Assembly (NCBI GenBank): GCA_009922405.1
Contig: RFVZ01000006.1
Span: forward strand, 1 to 23,837
Origin: Betaproteobacteria bacterium
GTDB lineage: Bacteria; Pseudomonadota; Gammaproteobacteria; Burkholderiales; Burkholderiaceae_E
Direction of reading: 5' to 3'
DNA length: 23,837 nucleotides
The notes below the pieces were generated by a model. It had not been told where the DNA came from. It did not search any database and worked only from the letters and a program-made list of their open reading frames with translations. Within the stretch, counting starts at the first letter, position 1. Each line of letters begins with the position of its first letter. Both the position numbers and the translations under genes were made by a program. Positions 1-8,438 of this stretch are shown piece after piece.

Positions 1-22
1 AACGCGGGAGCGCGGATTCATC

Positions 23-1348
23 GTGAACGGTTCGACATTGAAAGACCTAGAATATCGCACGGAGATCGTCGGACGTATCGCCGACTTGGATCGGGTGCAG
101 TGGGCTGAGCTGATTCAGGCTGATGCAGCCGATCGGAGCGCCGTCTGCCCCCTCGGTCATCCCTTCGTTCGGCACGAGTGGCTCGACGCCCTCGAATCGA
201 GTGGCTCGGCCAGCCCCGAGACCGGTTGGACGCCCTTACACCTGCTATTGCGAAGCGACGATGGCACCCTCATGGGCGCGGCCATCCTTTATGCCAAAGA
301 CCACTCATGGGGCGAGTTCGTCTTCGATCATGCATGGGCGAACGCCCATCAACGTAATGGGATTCCGTATTACCCCAAGCTCGTGGCCGCCATCCCATTC
401 ACACCCGTGGCGGGTCCGCGATTAATTGCGCGCAACGCGGACGTGCGGGCAGCACTCGCAAAAGCACTGCCCATAGTCGCCCGATCGGGGCAGTTGTCGT
501 CGGTTCACCTGCTCTTTCCGCAAGCAGCCGACGAAGCCGCGCTGGCCATCGCGCCCGAACCCCCATCGGAGCCAGACCAACCCAGCGACGCCGACCAAGC
601 CGACCAAGCCGACCAAGCCGACCAAGCCGACCAAGCCGACCAAGCTGACCACGCTGACCACGCTGACCACAGCGACCATTGGCTGCGCCGAAACGGTGTC
701 CAGTTTCACTGGCAATCCGACCGCTGGACCGATTTCGAAGACTTTTTAAATTCCATGGCGCAACCGAAGCGCAAAAAAATTCGTGCCGAGCGGCGCAAAG
801 TCGCCGAGGCTGGGGTCACCGTACGCGTTGTCGATGTCGCTCAAAGTCGCGCCGAAGAGCGCGCGTTCTTCATCGCTTGTTATGAGAGAACTTATTACGA
901 ACATGGTGGTCCGCCTTATCTGAATCATGAATTTTGGAATCAGGTGTTCGATACGATGCCCGAGCACTTTGCGCTCGTGCTCGCACACGCGGGGGACCGT
1001 CTGATCGCGAGCAGCCTGATCGCGCACGACGGCATCAACGCCTGGGGACGTTACTGGGGCGCGATGGAGCGAGTCCCCTGCCTGCATTTCGAATGTTGTT
1101 ATTACGCGCCGATCGAGTGGGCGATCGCGCGCGGGCTTCAGCGATTTGAGGGCGGCGCACAGGGCGAACACAAGTTGGCGCGGGGACTGCTGCCGGTGGC
1201 TACATCGTCCTACCATTGGTTATCCCATCCAGCGTTTGAGACCGCCATTGAACGCTGGTTAAATCGAGAACGATCGGGTGTCGCGCACTACCTCGATGAA
1301 CTCGATGAGCGGAGTCCCTTACGCGATTCGCGTGGAGAAACCGCTTAA
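23..1348 (+). CDS. FemAB-like / GNAT-fold acyltransferase (PF04339-type)
   Basis: The protein is 441 residues and resembles the 'peptidogalycan biosynthesis' FemAB-like family (about 380-400 residues), a double-GNAT-fold group whose substrate is not known with certainty. Recognisable family stretches are the N-terminal PFVRHEWLDALE, the central YYPKLVAAIPFTPVAGPRL, the basic QPKRKKIRAERRKV segment near residues 250-263, and the C-terminal FEGGAQGEHKLARGLLPV. Between the two halves, at about residues 191-217, sits a DQA/DHA tripeptide array that relatives as I recall them lack; it probably forms a hydrophilic linker. The start used is GTG at 23. The frame stays open to the window edge, so a start further upstream is possible; GGGAG at 6-10 is rather far from this GTG. 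No signal peptide or membrane segment is seen, so a cytoplasmic enzyme is likely. It lies 87 bases upstream of hppA on the same strand. Family is fairly certain; reaction is unknown. Confidence 0.8.
   Translation: MNGSTLKDLEYRTEIVGRIADLDRVQWAELIQADAADRSAVCPLGHPFVRHEWLDALESSGSASPETGWTPLHLLLRSDDGTLMGAAILYAKDHSWGEFVFDHAWANAHQRNGIPYYPKLVAAIPFTPVAGPRLIARNADVRAALAKALPIVARSGQLSSVHLLFPQAADEAALAIAPEPPSEPDQPSDADQADQADQADQADQADQADHADHADHSDHWLRRNGVQFHWQSDRWTDFEDFLNSMAQPKRKKIRAERRKVAEAGVTVRVVDVAQSRAEERAFFIACYERTYYEHGGPPYLNHEFWNQVFDTMPEHFALVLAHAGDRLIASSLIAHDGINAWGRYWGAMERVPCLHFECCYYAPIEWAIARGLQRFEGGAQGEHKLARGLLPVATSSYHWLSHPAFETAIERWLNRERSGVAHYLDELDERSPLRDSRGETA
593..673 (+). repeat. Nine-unit 9-bp coding tandem repeat (DQA/DHA)
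   Basis: Nine consecutive 9-bp units encode Asp-Gln-Ala (six copies, from 593), Asp-His-Ala (two copies, 647 and 656) and Asp-His-Ser (one copy, 665). The first five units are identical GACCAAGCC, the sixth differs only in its last base, and the later ones drift, as expected of a slippage array that expands at one end. The unit is a multiple of three, so copy-number change keeps the acyltransferase in frame. The reverse strand also reads as an open frame of Val/Gly/Leu repeats, which is a shadow and not a gene. Confidence 0.95.
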
Positions 1349-1435
1349 GGCAATCCGAAGCTTGTGCGGTTTGACCGGCGCTAGTCACTACTGTGGGGGC
1401 TTCAATGAGGGACGAGACCTCTTGGAGACCGCGCC

Positions 1436-3544
1436 ATGTCCAGCGACCTGACGCTGCAGTTCTCGGCACTATGCGGGCTGACCGCCGTTGGTTACGGCTT
1501 TTTTCAGCGCCGCTGGATTCTCGGGCTTTCCCCGGGCAACGCCCGGATGCAATCCATCGCCGGGGCCATCCAGCAGGGCGCCGCCGCGTACCTCGCGCGG
1601 CAGTACCGAACCATTGCCGTCGTTGGCGCGATCCTTTTCGTGATCCTTGCGTTGATTCCAGCGCTTGGAATGGCGACCGCATGGGCGTTCGCACTCGGAG
1701 CGATTCTTTCCGGAGCGTGTGGATTCATCGGAATGAATGTTTCCGTGCGGGCCAATGTACGCACTGCTCAGGCTGCCACACTGGGTATACCAGAGGCTCT
1801 GAACGTCGCGTTTCGGGGCGGCGCCATCACCGGGATGCTCGTCGTTGGACTGGGTCTCTTAGGCGTCAGCGCGGTGTTCTGGGTCCTCACACGCGACCTC
1901 GAGACTGGTAGCGCCATGACGGGCGCAGCGGCAGGTACCGAGCTATCGGAGCGGCTCAGGCCCCTGATGGGATTTGCCTTCGGGTCGTCACTGATCTCGA
2001 TTTTTGCTCGCCTGGGTGGCGGCATCTTCACGAAAGGCGCTGATGTCGGAGCCGATTTGGTTGGCAAGGTCGAGGCGGGCATCCCCGAGGACGACCCCCG
2101 TAACCCCGCGGTCATTGCCGACAACGTGGGCGACAACGTGGGCGACTGCGCTGGAATGGCCGCTGATCTCTTCGAAACCTATGCCGTTACGCTCATCGCC
2201 ACCATGGTCCTGGGCGCTCTTGCGGTGCCGGCTGCACCCAAGGCGGCTGCGTTGTATCCGATCGCCCTGGGCGGTTTTTCAATCCTCGCCTCCATCGTCG
2301 GTTGCCAGTTTGTGCGCGCAACGCCTGGTATGAAACAGGTCATGCCAGCGCTCTACAAGGGTCTTGCAGTCGCCGGGGTACTTTCTCTGATTGGCTTCTA
2401 CTTCATCACCCAGGCCGTCATGCCAGACAACGCTATCCAGGAGACGGGTAGTCAGATCCGACTGTTCGGGGCCGCGACGGTGGGACTGATTCTGACGGCC
2501 GCCCTGGTCTGGATTACGGAGTACTACACCGGCACCGACTACGCCCCCGTAAGACATGTTGCGCAAGCCTCCACGACCGGCCACGGGACCAACATCATCG
2601 CTGGACTTGGCGTCTCGATGCGCTCCACCGCATGGCCCGTACTTTTTGTCTGCATGGCGATTCTGGCCGCACACGGACTGGCCGGCCTGTATGGCATCGC
2701 AACCGCGGCCATGGCGATGCTATCGATGGCTGGCATCATCGTCGCTCTGGATGCGTATGGCCCCATCACCGACAACGCCGGCGGAATCGCCGAAATGGCC
2801 AATCTACCCGAGCATGTTCGACAAGTCACCGATCCGCTTGACGCGGTTGGCAACACCACCAAGGCCGTCACCAAAGGCTATGCCATCGGATCCGCAGGGC
2901 TCGCTGCACTCGTGCTCTTCGCCGATTACACCCACGCGCTCGAATCGACCGGCCACCACGTGGTCTTCGATCTTTCGAACCCATTAGTCATCGTTGGCCT
3001 CTTTATCGGAGGCCTGATCCCCTACCTGTTCGGAGCGATGGCGATGGCAGCCGTCGGCCGAGCGGCCGGCGCGGTTGTCGAAGAAGTACGGCGGCAGTTT
3101 CGGGAGATCAAAGGCATCATGGAAGGCACCGCGCAGCCAGAATATGGCCACGCGGTCGACCTGCTAACGACGGCTGCCATCCGCGAAATGATGTTGCCCT
3201 CACTCCTGCCGGTCGTGGTGCCGGTAGCCGTTGGCCTGTTACTTGGGCCCGAGGCCTTGGGTGGCCTCTTAATGGGCACCATCGTCACTGGGCTCTTTGT
3301 GGCCATTTCCATGTGCACTGGCGGGGGCGCCTGGGACAATGCCAAGAAATATATCGAAGAGGGGCACTTTGGCGGCAAGGGGTCCGAGGCCCACAAGGCC
3401 GCCGTGACGGGGGATACGGTCGGCGATCCCTACAAGGACACCGCTGGTCCGGCGATCAATCCCCTCATCAAGATCATCAACATCGTCGCGTTGCTGATCG
3501 TCCCCCTGCTCCGTCCGGGGTTGCTCAACCCAGGAGGTGGCTAG
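1436..3544 (+). CDS. hppA: Membrane H+-translocating pyrophosphatase, K+-independent type
   Basis: The 702-residue polytopic protein hydrolyses pyrophosphate and pumps protons across the cytoplasmic membrane. The catalytic signature DVGADLVGK is at residues 203-211, followed by the Asp-rich PEDDPRNPAVIADNVGDNVGD stretch in two overlapping motifs that coordinate Mg-pyrophosphate. The loop GNTTKAVTKG carries Lys476 where potassium-dependent enzymes have Ala, which by family knowledge marks the K+-independent, proton-pumping class, as in Rhodospirillum rubrum. A second acidic motif, GDTVGDPYKDTAGPAINP, closes the active site near the C-terminus. ATG at 1436 is preceded by GGAG at suitable spacing (1424-1427). 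Length is typical. The stop codon TAG (3542-3544) overlaps the ppa stop on the other strand, so both cellular pyrophosphatase types adjoin here. There is no room for a terminator between them. Confidence 0.97.
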   Translation: MSSDLTLQFSALCGLTAVGYGFFQRRWILGLSPGNARMQSIAGAIQQGAAAYLARQYRTIAVVGAILFVILALIPALGMATAWAFALGAILSGACGFIGMNVSVRANVRTAQAATLGIPEALNVAFRGGAITGMLVVGLGLLGVSAVFWVLTRDLETGSAMTGAAAGTELSERLRPLMGFAFGSSLISIFARLGGGIFTKGADVGADLVGKVEAGIPEDDPRNPAVIADNVGDNVGDCAGMAADLFETYAVTLIATMVLGALAVPAAPKAAALYPIALGGFSILASIVGCQFVRATPGMKQVMPALYKGLAVAGVLSLIGFYFITQAVMPDNAIQETGSQIRLFGAATVGLILTAALVWITEYYTGTDYAPVRHVAQASTTGHGTNIIAGLGVSMRSTAWPVLFVCMAILAAHGLAGLYGIATAAMAMLSMAGIIVALDAYGPITDNAGGIAEMANLPEHVRQVTDPLDAVGNTTKAVTKGYAIGSAGLAALVLFADYTHALESTGHHVVFDLSNPLVIVGLFIGGLIPYLFGAMAMAAVGRAAGAVVEEVRRQFREIKGIMEGTAQPEYGHAVDLLTTAAIREMMLPSLLPVVVPVAVGLLLGPEALGGLLMGTIVTGLFVAISMCTGGGAWDNAKKYIEEGHFGGKGSEAHKAAVTGDTVGDPYKDTAGPAINPLIKIINIVALLIVPLLRPGLLNPGGG
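3541..3544. other. Shared CTAG: overlapping stop codons of hppA and ppa
   Basis: The palindromic tetranucleotide CTAG supplies TAG at 3542-3544 to hppA on the plus strand and TAG (complement of CTA at 3541-3543) to ppa on the minus strand. Transcripts from each side must therefore run into the opposing coding region before ending. Confidence 0.97.
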
Positions 3545-4074
3545 AGAGTGGCTTCGTAGCGACGCATTCCGTCGACAATTTCTTGCTTGGCGGATTCGGG
3601 GCCTTCCCAACCATGTACCTTGACCCACTTGCCGGCCTCAAGGTCCTTGTAGTGCTCAAAGAAATGTTGAATCGTTTTCAGACGCAACGGGTTGAGATCT
3701 TCAGGCTTTTGCCAATGGGTGTAGATCGGGAGAATCTTGTCCTCTGGCACCGCCAGTAACTTCGCATCGCCACCGGCCTCGTCGTCCATCTTGAGGACGC
3801 CAATCGGGCGGCAACTCACCACAACTCCTGGAATCAATGCGAATGGTGTAATCACCAGGACGTCGACTGGGTCCCCATCATCGGCGATTGTCTTCGGCAC
3901 GTATCCGTAGTTACAGGGGTAGTGCATCGACGTGCCCATAAAGCGGTCGACAAAAATCGCACCGGTCTCTTTATCGACCTCGTACTTGATCGGATCTGAA
4001 TTCATCGGGATTTCAATAATCACGTTGAAGTGCTCAGGGGCTCGATGCCCTGCCCCGACTCGATCAAGATTCAT
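3541..4074 (-). CDS. ppa: Soluble inorganic pyrophosphatase (family I)
   Basis: This cytoplasmic enzyme hydrolyses pyrophosphate to two phosphates and drives biosynthetic reactions forward. It is 177 residues from the chosen ATG, the normal bacterial family I size. The signature ADDGDPVDVLVI contains the three metal-binding aspartates, preceded by the conserved YPCNYGYVPKT segment; the C-terminal KWVKVHGWEG is also typical. A longer frame begins at a TTG at 4104, but ATG at 4074 starts the usual MxLDRVGAG and has GGAG six bases upstream, so it is preferred. The gene follows hemY by 26 bases in the same direction, so it is probably the last gene of the hem cluster. Tetrapyrrole and tRNA charging reactions release pyrophosphate, which makes the location sensible, but the link is inference. 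Confidence 0.96.
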   Translation of the reverse strand: MNLDRVGAGHRAPEHFNVIIEIPMNSDPIKYEVDKETGAIFVDRFMGTSMHYPCNYGYVPKTIADDGDPVDVLVITPFALIPGVVVSCRPIGVLKMDDEAGGDAKLLAVPEDKILPIYTHWQKPEDLNPLRLKTIQHFFEHYKDLEAGKWVKVHGWEGPESAKQEIVDGMRRYEATL

Positions 4075-4100
4075 GCGGTACTCCGATACGGCGATAGATT

Positions 4101-5381
4101 TCAAGCGCGAGATGATAACAAGTCGTCAGGCGTCGACCCCGGCGCCACCACCGGTGCGCCGAGTGGAGACGACATACTCAAGCCAACACCCCTGCTCCCA
4201 GACGCCGATTCAGCGCTTGCTATCGCACTCGCGCGCCAGTGTTCCGCGGCCAGCGCCGCCTCGCCCAAGGCCTCATGCAGGCGGGCCAACGCCCCATGGA
4301 TTGACGCTGACCCCGGGGCGAAGCGTAACGCTTGCGTCAGATATTCGCGCGCTTTACCCCACAACTTTTCAAGAAGACAAAGTTCACCAAGAAGCAGGAG
4401 TAAGCCGCTCTCGGTTGGATAACGCGCCCGCCATTGCTCGGCGCGTGCCAAGCGATCGCGCGGCGCCACCCCTTCGATCCGCGCATATTGAGCCCCGAGG
4501 CGGGACGACCATTCCTGTTCAAGTACCGCTTCAATAATCCGGCAAGCGGCATCCCGGTCCCCTGCCCGAGCAAATGCGCGGGCGGCCGCATCCGCAATCG
4601 GTGTGACCTGTCGATCTCGTTCAGCGACGTCATTCCAGAGTCGACGCACCAAAGCCAGATCGTCGGTGGCGGCGTCAAACACCGAGGTATGGGCCGTAAT
4701 CCGTAACCGCATAGACACCGTCGGATGCAGCGCATCGCGCTTGTCCAACGAACGCAGGGTTCGCAACACTGCCGACCAATTTCCGGCCTGCTCATACGCC
4801 CGCAACGCCACGCGTTGAGCGTAGAGATGCCGCGCACCACCCGCTTGCATCGCAGTCAGTGCCTCGATCGCGGACTCGGCCCGACGTTCCTCCACCGCCA
4901 ACTCAGCGCGGGTCATCAGCAGGGCCTGCTGCAAACTGGCATCGTCGGAGACCCGATTCAGCCAGGCATCACGGCGACTAAATTCCTGCAGACGATGCGC
5001 CGCGCGTGCCGCAACTAATGCCGCTGTCCCAGCCAATGCCGGAACCTCTTGAGCCGTCTGCGCCATGCGCTCGCTACGACCGAATCGTCCCTCAAAAAAT
5101 GCCAATACCGCATCGCGCAGGGCATTGGTTGCTAACTGTGCGCGGCGGCGTTCTCGGTACTCGCGTACTCGACCGGGCAACTCCAGCGCACGCCGAATTC
5201 CGATCAGGAACAGGTGAAAAAACACAAATCCCACGGTCAGGATAAGGGCAACCAGATTGACCGAAGCATCGACCCGATAAGGCGGCCAGAGAATCGACAC
5301 GTTGCCGATATTGACGCGCGCGAGTAGGGCCACCGCCACCGCGACTGCGAAAAGCAACATCGACCAGATTAACCAACGCAT
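4101..5381 (-). CDS. hemY: HemY-type TPR membrane protein of the heme cluster
   Basis: The 426-residue protein matches proteobacterial HemY (not the unrelated Bacillus protoporphyrinogen oxidase that shares the name). Two N-terminal membrane helices, about residues 4-22 and 40-62, flank the conserved NVSILWPPYRVDASVNL stretch. An arginine-rich linker follows (LPGRVREYRERRRAQ) and then a long alpha-helical, TPR-like region to about residue 390. The last 35 residues are low-complexity Ser/Gly/Pro. Its biochemical role is not settled; in E. coli and relatives it is co-transcribed with hemC-hemD-hemX and has been proposed to assist late heme synthesis. It begins seven bases after the hemX stop codon, with only a weak ribosome site, which suggests translational coupling. 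Confidence 0.9.
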   Translation of the reverse strand: MRWLIWSMLLFAVAVAVALLARVNIGNVSILWPPYRVDASVNLVALILTVGFVFFHLFLIGIRRALELPGRVREYRERRRAQLATNALRDAVLAFFEGRFGRSERMAQTAQEVPALAGTAALVAARAAHRLQEFSRRDAWLNRVSDDASLQQALLMTRAELAVEERRAESAIEALTAMQAGGARHLYAQRVALRAYEQAGNWSAVLRTLRSLDKRDALHPTVSMRLRITAHTSVFDAATDDLALVRRLWNDVAERDRQVTPIADAAARAFARAGDRDAACRIIEAVLEQEWSSRLGAQYARIEGVAPRDRLARAEQWRARYPTESGLLLLLGELCLLEKLWGKAREYLTQALRFAPGSASIHGALARLHEALGEAALAAEHWRASAIASAESASGSRGVGLSMSSPLGAPVVAPGSTPDDLLSSRA

Positions 5382-5388
5382 CGCGAAC

Positions 5389-6551
5389 CTAGCCTGGCTC
5401 GCGGGCAGCCCGCACCAATCGGATCGCGGAGAGACTCTGATGAATCGAGGGCAACGGGACGTTACTGCTGACCGAACGAATCTGACCCAGGGTCAGGATG
5501 GCCTGCGCAACCAAACCCTGGTCGCGGTCAAACCAGTGCTCGAGCGTTTCAGCAGCCTGCTCGAGATCAAAGCGGAGAACAACATCGTTTCGGGTCAATA
5601 ACGCCCAACGGGCCTGGGCAAGTCGCAGCTTGAGATTTTCGCGGACAAACCAGGCCTGCTCGGGCGCTAGCAACATCGCATCTGGCCGGTCAATTCGGCG
5701 CACGCGCACCCAATGGCCAAGTTCCTGAAAAACGAGCGACCAATCGGCAAGACGCCTCGTCCATCCCTCAGGCCCCAGGCCAAGTAATGCAGCGATCCGG
5801 GCTGGGCTAAGCCGGCTATCCGACGCTGATTCCAACGGCGATCCCGACGCCGATCCCGACGCTTCAGCGATTGTTGCCGTAGGCTTCTTCACCTGAGGGC
5901 TCGCTCGGCCATCGGGCTTGCCCGGCACCCGAGGCTCCGATAACAAGGGCATCTTGTCGATGCCCTCAGAGATCGTTTCGAGTTTTGCCGCAAGCGCGCC
6001 CACATCCACCGCCTCAGCTTGCCGCAATAGCACCAGATCGGCCGCCACAGCCCGCCGGATCGGCGATTGCGGGGGTAGTCGGATTCGGTCGAGCCTCGCG
6101 TCCGCCTCCTGAAGTGCAAGCAGCGCCGCGCGCACATTCCCGCCCAATTGCAATTGTTGAGACGCCGACACCATTGTTGACTCCACCTCGGCCAACACCG
6201 CATCGTTACGTGATTGCGCCAGTTCCTGATAAAGCCGTTCGAGTTGCGCCTGCTGCGCCACCGAATCACTCAGTTTGGCCTCAAGTGCCGCAAGCCGATT
6301 TTGAGAATCGCGCAGCGCGTCCGTGGCCTGCCGCAACTGTGAACCCGTATCTGCGAGATTCCTTTCCGCCCCCTGCAATCGACGCACCACCTCGCGCTCA
6401 ACGACCTCTGCACGCTTCGCAACCCACCATCCACCGAGCAGAGTCAAGGCAACCGCAATCGCCGAAAGCAGGAGTGGCCGGTCAATCGCCGGCAGGGACC
6501 AACGCCAGCGCCAAAGATTTGGCCGGGGCGGTTCTCATCCGGCCCCGCCAT
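5389..6551 (-). CDS. hemX: HemX-like membrane protein, N-terminus frame-shifted
   Basis: HemX is an inner-membrane protein of the heme cluster, often annotated as a uroporphyrinogen-III C-methyltransferase without good evidence. Visible parts are one N-terminal membrane helix (DRPLLLSAIAVALTLLGGWW), a coiled coil (ERNLADTGSQLRQATDALRD and on), a Ser/Ala/Gly/Pro-rich linker coded by 12-bp repeats, and a C-terminal helical domain. The continuous frame offers only a TTG at 6447, which would cut the membrane helix in half, while the matching codons continue upstream to a stop at 6535-6537 without any ATG, GTG or TTG. Adding one base to the G run at 6525-6528 joins this frame to an ATG at 6551, giving MAGPDENRPRPNLWRWRW before the helix. 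The span given is this repaired gene. A HemDX fusion is an alternative. Confidence 0.78.
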
Positions 6552-6574
6552 TGCGGGCGCAGCACTGCCTTCAG

Positions 6575-7423
6575 TCAGGGGGATTTTCGGGGGGTTGACC
6601 ACAGGTTCGATGATAACGCGGCGTGCAGAGCGGACGCCCCCGGCGCGATTCGCTGAGTCGAATGAAAACCCGCATCGATCAACGATTGCTCGATACGGGG
6701 ATGAATCGTGAGAAAAGGCTGCGCATGCATCCACCGCCGCACCTTGATCGGCCAGTCCGATGCAAGACGATTCAGGGCGGCAGCCGTTGGTGCTTGGGTT
6801 ACCACTCCAACCCAGGCAGCCTGTTCCTGACAGAGTGCATACAAACGCTCGACGGCTGCACTGTCGGGCTCGCAAAAATGATTGCGATAAGCCGTCAGAT
6901 ATTCACACAAGATACCCATTGCCAGAAATTCTGCTGCCCAATCGGTCCCGCTCGTCGACCCTCCAATAACCAGGACCCGACGGGGTCTGACGCCCTCCTC
7001 CAGAATTGAGTCCAGCAATGAACGAGCGTCCCAGGGGGATTGCTTTGGAGCCAATCGGCGTACCGACGGTGTTAAACCTCCGGTCGTCAAGGCGTCGAGG
7101 GTCCCAGGTCCCACCGTAGCCACTGCAATGGCGTCAGACCATTGACTCAGATCGGACGATGGAGCCTCGCCCTGAAAAGCCACGACTGCACTTGGACTCA
7201 CGAAAACAACAAGATCCCAAGTCGGCTCCTCTGGAGCGGCGCGATCACGCGAACAAAAAATCCGCGATCGAACCACCGCGACGGCGTCGACAAAAGGGGC
7301 GGTCTCGAGAGTCGAAAACGGAAGCACCAGGGGCTCGTAGCCTTGTCGCGACAAACCGGCAGCGATGGTGACCACTCTCGGCGCCGGCTGAGTCAATAGG
7401 ACGAACCGGTCGCTGGAAGTCAT
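6575..7423 (-). CDS. hemD: Uroporphyrinogen-III synthase
   Basis: The enzyme inverts ring D and cyclises hydroxymethylbilane made by HemC into uroporphyrinogen III, the last common precursor of heme, siroheme and cobalamin. The 282-residue product shows the usual poorly conserved two-lobed family pattern: an N-terminal LLTQPAPRVVTIAAGLSRQG, the WDLVVFVSPSAVVAF stretch, VATVGPGTLDAL, and RVLVIGGSTSGTDWAAEFL in the second lobe. ATG at 7423 is preferred over the adjoining TTG at 7426. It starts 17 bases after hemC. The stop at 6575 follows a C6 run; one more C there (6589-6594) would carry the frame through into hemX, so this stop may be false. Confidence 0.92.
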   Translation of the reverse strand: MTSSDRFVLLTQPAPRVVTIAAGLSRQGYEPLVLPFSTLETAPFVDAVAVVRSRIFCSRDRAAPEEPTWDLVVFVSPSAVVAFQGEAPSSDLSQWSDAIAVATVGPGTLDALTTGGLTPSVRRLAPKQSPWDARSLLDSILEEGVRPRRVLVIGGSTSGTDWAAEFLAMGILCEYLTAYRNHFCEPDSAAVERLYALCQEQAAWVGVVTQAPTAAALNRLASDWPIKVRRWMHAQPFLTIHPRIEQSLIDAGFHSTQRIAPGASALHAALSSNLWSTPRKSP

Positions 7424-7440
7424 CAACCCAGCACTCGCGC

Positions 7441-8379
7441 TCAGGACGCCAAAATCGCCTCGGCGCCCTGGTCGCGTAATGCAAGCGCGGCCTGCTCGCC
7501 GAGCGCTTCCGCCGCCGCCAAGGTCTCCTCGCTCGTCTCAAGCACCACGCGGGCAATCCTTGCCCCGTTGATCGACGCGACCAAGGCTTCTAGACGCAAC
7601 CCGCCCAACGCCTCTCGAGTCGCGAAGGCAGCCAGTGGAACCCGGCAACTCCCGCCCAAGGCCCGCGAAACCGCGCGTTCAGCGGTAACCGCCAATCGGG
7701 TATCGCGGTCTTCAAGCGTCGATAGCATCGCAGCCATATCCTCGCGATCCGACCGAATTTCGATCCCCAAAGCCCCCTGGCCCGGCGCCGGCAGGCTGTC
7801 GACCGGCGGAATAACAGCGCGAATTCGGTCGGCAAGACCCAGGCGCTTTAACCCCGCAGCCGCCAGCACAATCGCGTCAAACTCACCCCGATCGAGCTTG
7901 ACCAGCCGAGTATCGAGGTTCCCGCGGAGCGGGAGAACTTCACAGTGCGGAAACCGGGCTCGCAGCAAAGAGGCGCGACGCAAGCTCGACGTCCCAATTC
8001 TTGCACCGGCAGGCAAGGCCTCAAACGACGCATAAACGGGCGAAACGAAGGCGTCTCGCGGATCCTCACGGGGCAAGATCGCAGCCAGCGAGAAGCCCTC
8101 GGGCAACTGCATCGGAACATCCTTAAGGGAGTGCACCGCAAGATCGGCGCGCCCATCCATCAACGCCGTCTCAAGTTCCTTGGTGAACAGGCCCTTGCCA
8201 CCGACCTCGTGCAGCGCACGATCAAGAATCTGGTCGCCTTGAGTCGTCATCCCGAGCAAGGTGACGGCCCCATCAGGCAAACCAACCGACAACAACGACC
8301 GAACATGTTCGGCCTGCCAAAGCGCCAGCCGACTCTCGCGGGTGGCAATGACGACACGCTTCGTGGAAGACTCCAGCAC
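7441..8379 (-). CDS. hemC: Hydroxymethylbilane synthase (porphobilinogen deaminase)
   Basis: The cytoplasmic enzyme joins four porphobilinogens into linear hydroxymethylbilane. Conserved parts are the N-terminal VIATRESRLALWQAEHVR, the GLFTKELETALMDGRADLAVHSLKD catalytic region seen in two overlapping pieces, the arginine cluster GTSSLRRASLLRARFP with LPLRGNLDTRL, and GGSCRVPLAAFA holding the cysteine that carries the dipyrromethane cofactor. The start is uncertain: a TTG lies at 8400, and two consecutive GTG codons at 8382 and 8379 follow an AAGGGG ribosome site. The second GTG has the better six-base spacing and is used here, giving 312 residues, the usual size. It lies directly downstream of algR, so heme synthesis may share its promoter. 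Confidence 0.95.
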   Translation of the reverse strand: MLESSTKRVVIATRESRLALWQAEHVRSLLSVGLPDGAVTLLGMTTQGDQILDRALHEVGGKGLFTKELETALMDGRADLAVHSLKDVPMQLPEGFSLAAILPREDPRDAFVSPVYASFEALPAGARIGTSSLRRASLLRARFPHCEVLPLRGNLDTRLVKLDRGEFDAIVLAAAGLKRLGLADRIRAVIPPVDSLPAPGQGALGIEIRSDREDMAAMLSTLEDRDTRLAVTAERAVSRALGGSCRVPLAAFATREALGGLRLEALVASINGARIARVVLETSEETLAAAEALGEQAALALRDQGAEAILAS

Positions 8380-8438
8380 CACGATCCCCTTCTTGTTCAA
8401 AGGGCCCCGATGTTACACCGCCCCCCGGCCGCGGGGAT

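Noticed and set aside
593..673. CRISPR-like array
   Set aside because: Units are 9 bp, contiguous, without spacers, and lie within a coding frame.
422..715. Minus-strand open frame full of Val/Gly/Leu repeats
   Set aside because: It is the antisense reading of the 9-bp array in the acyltransferase gene; no ribosome site or family likeness.
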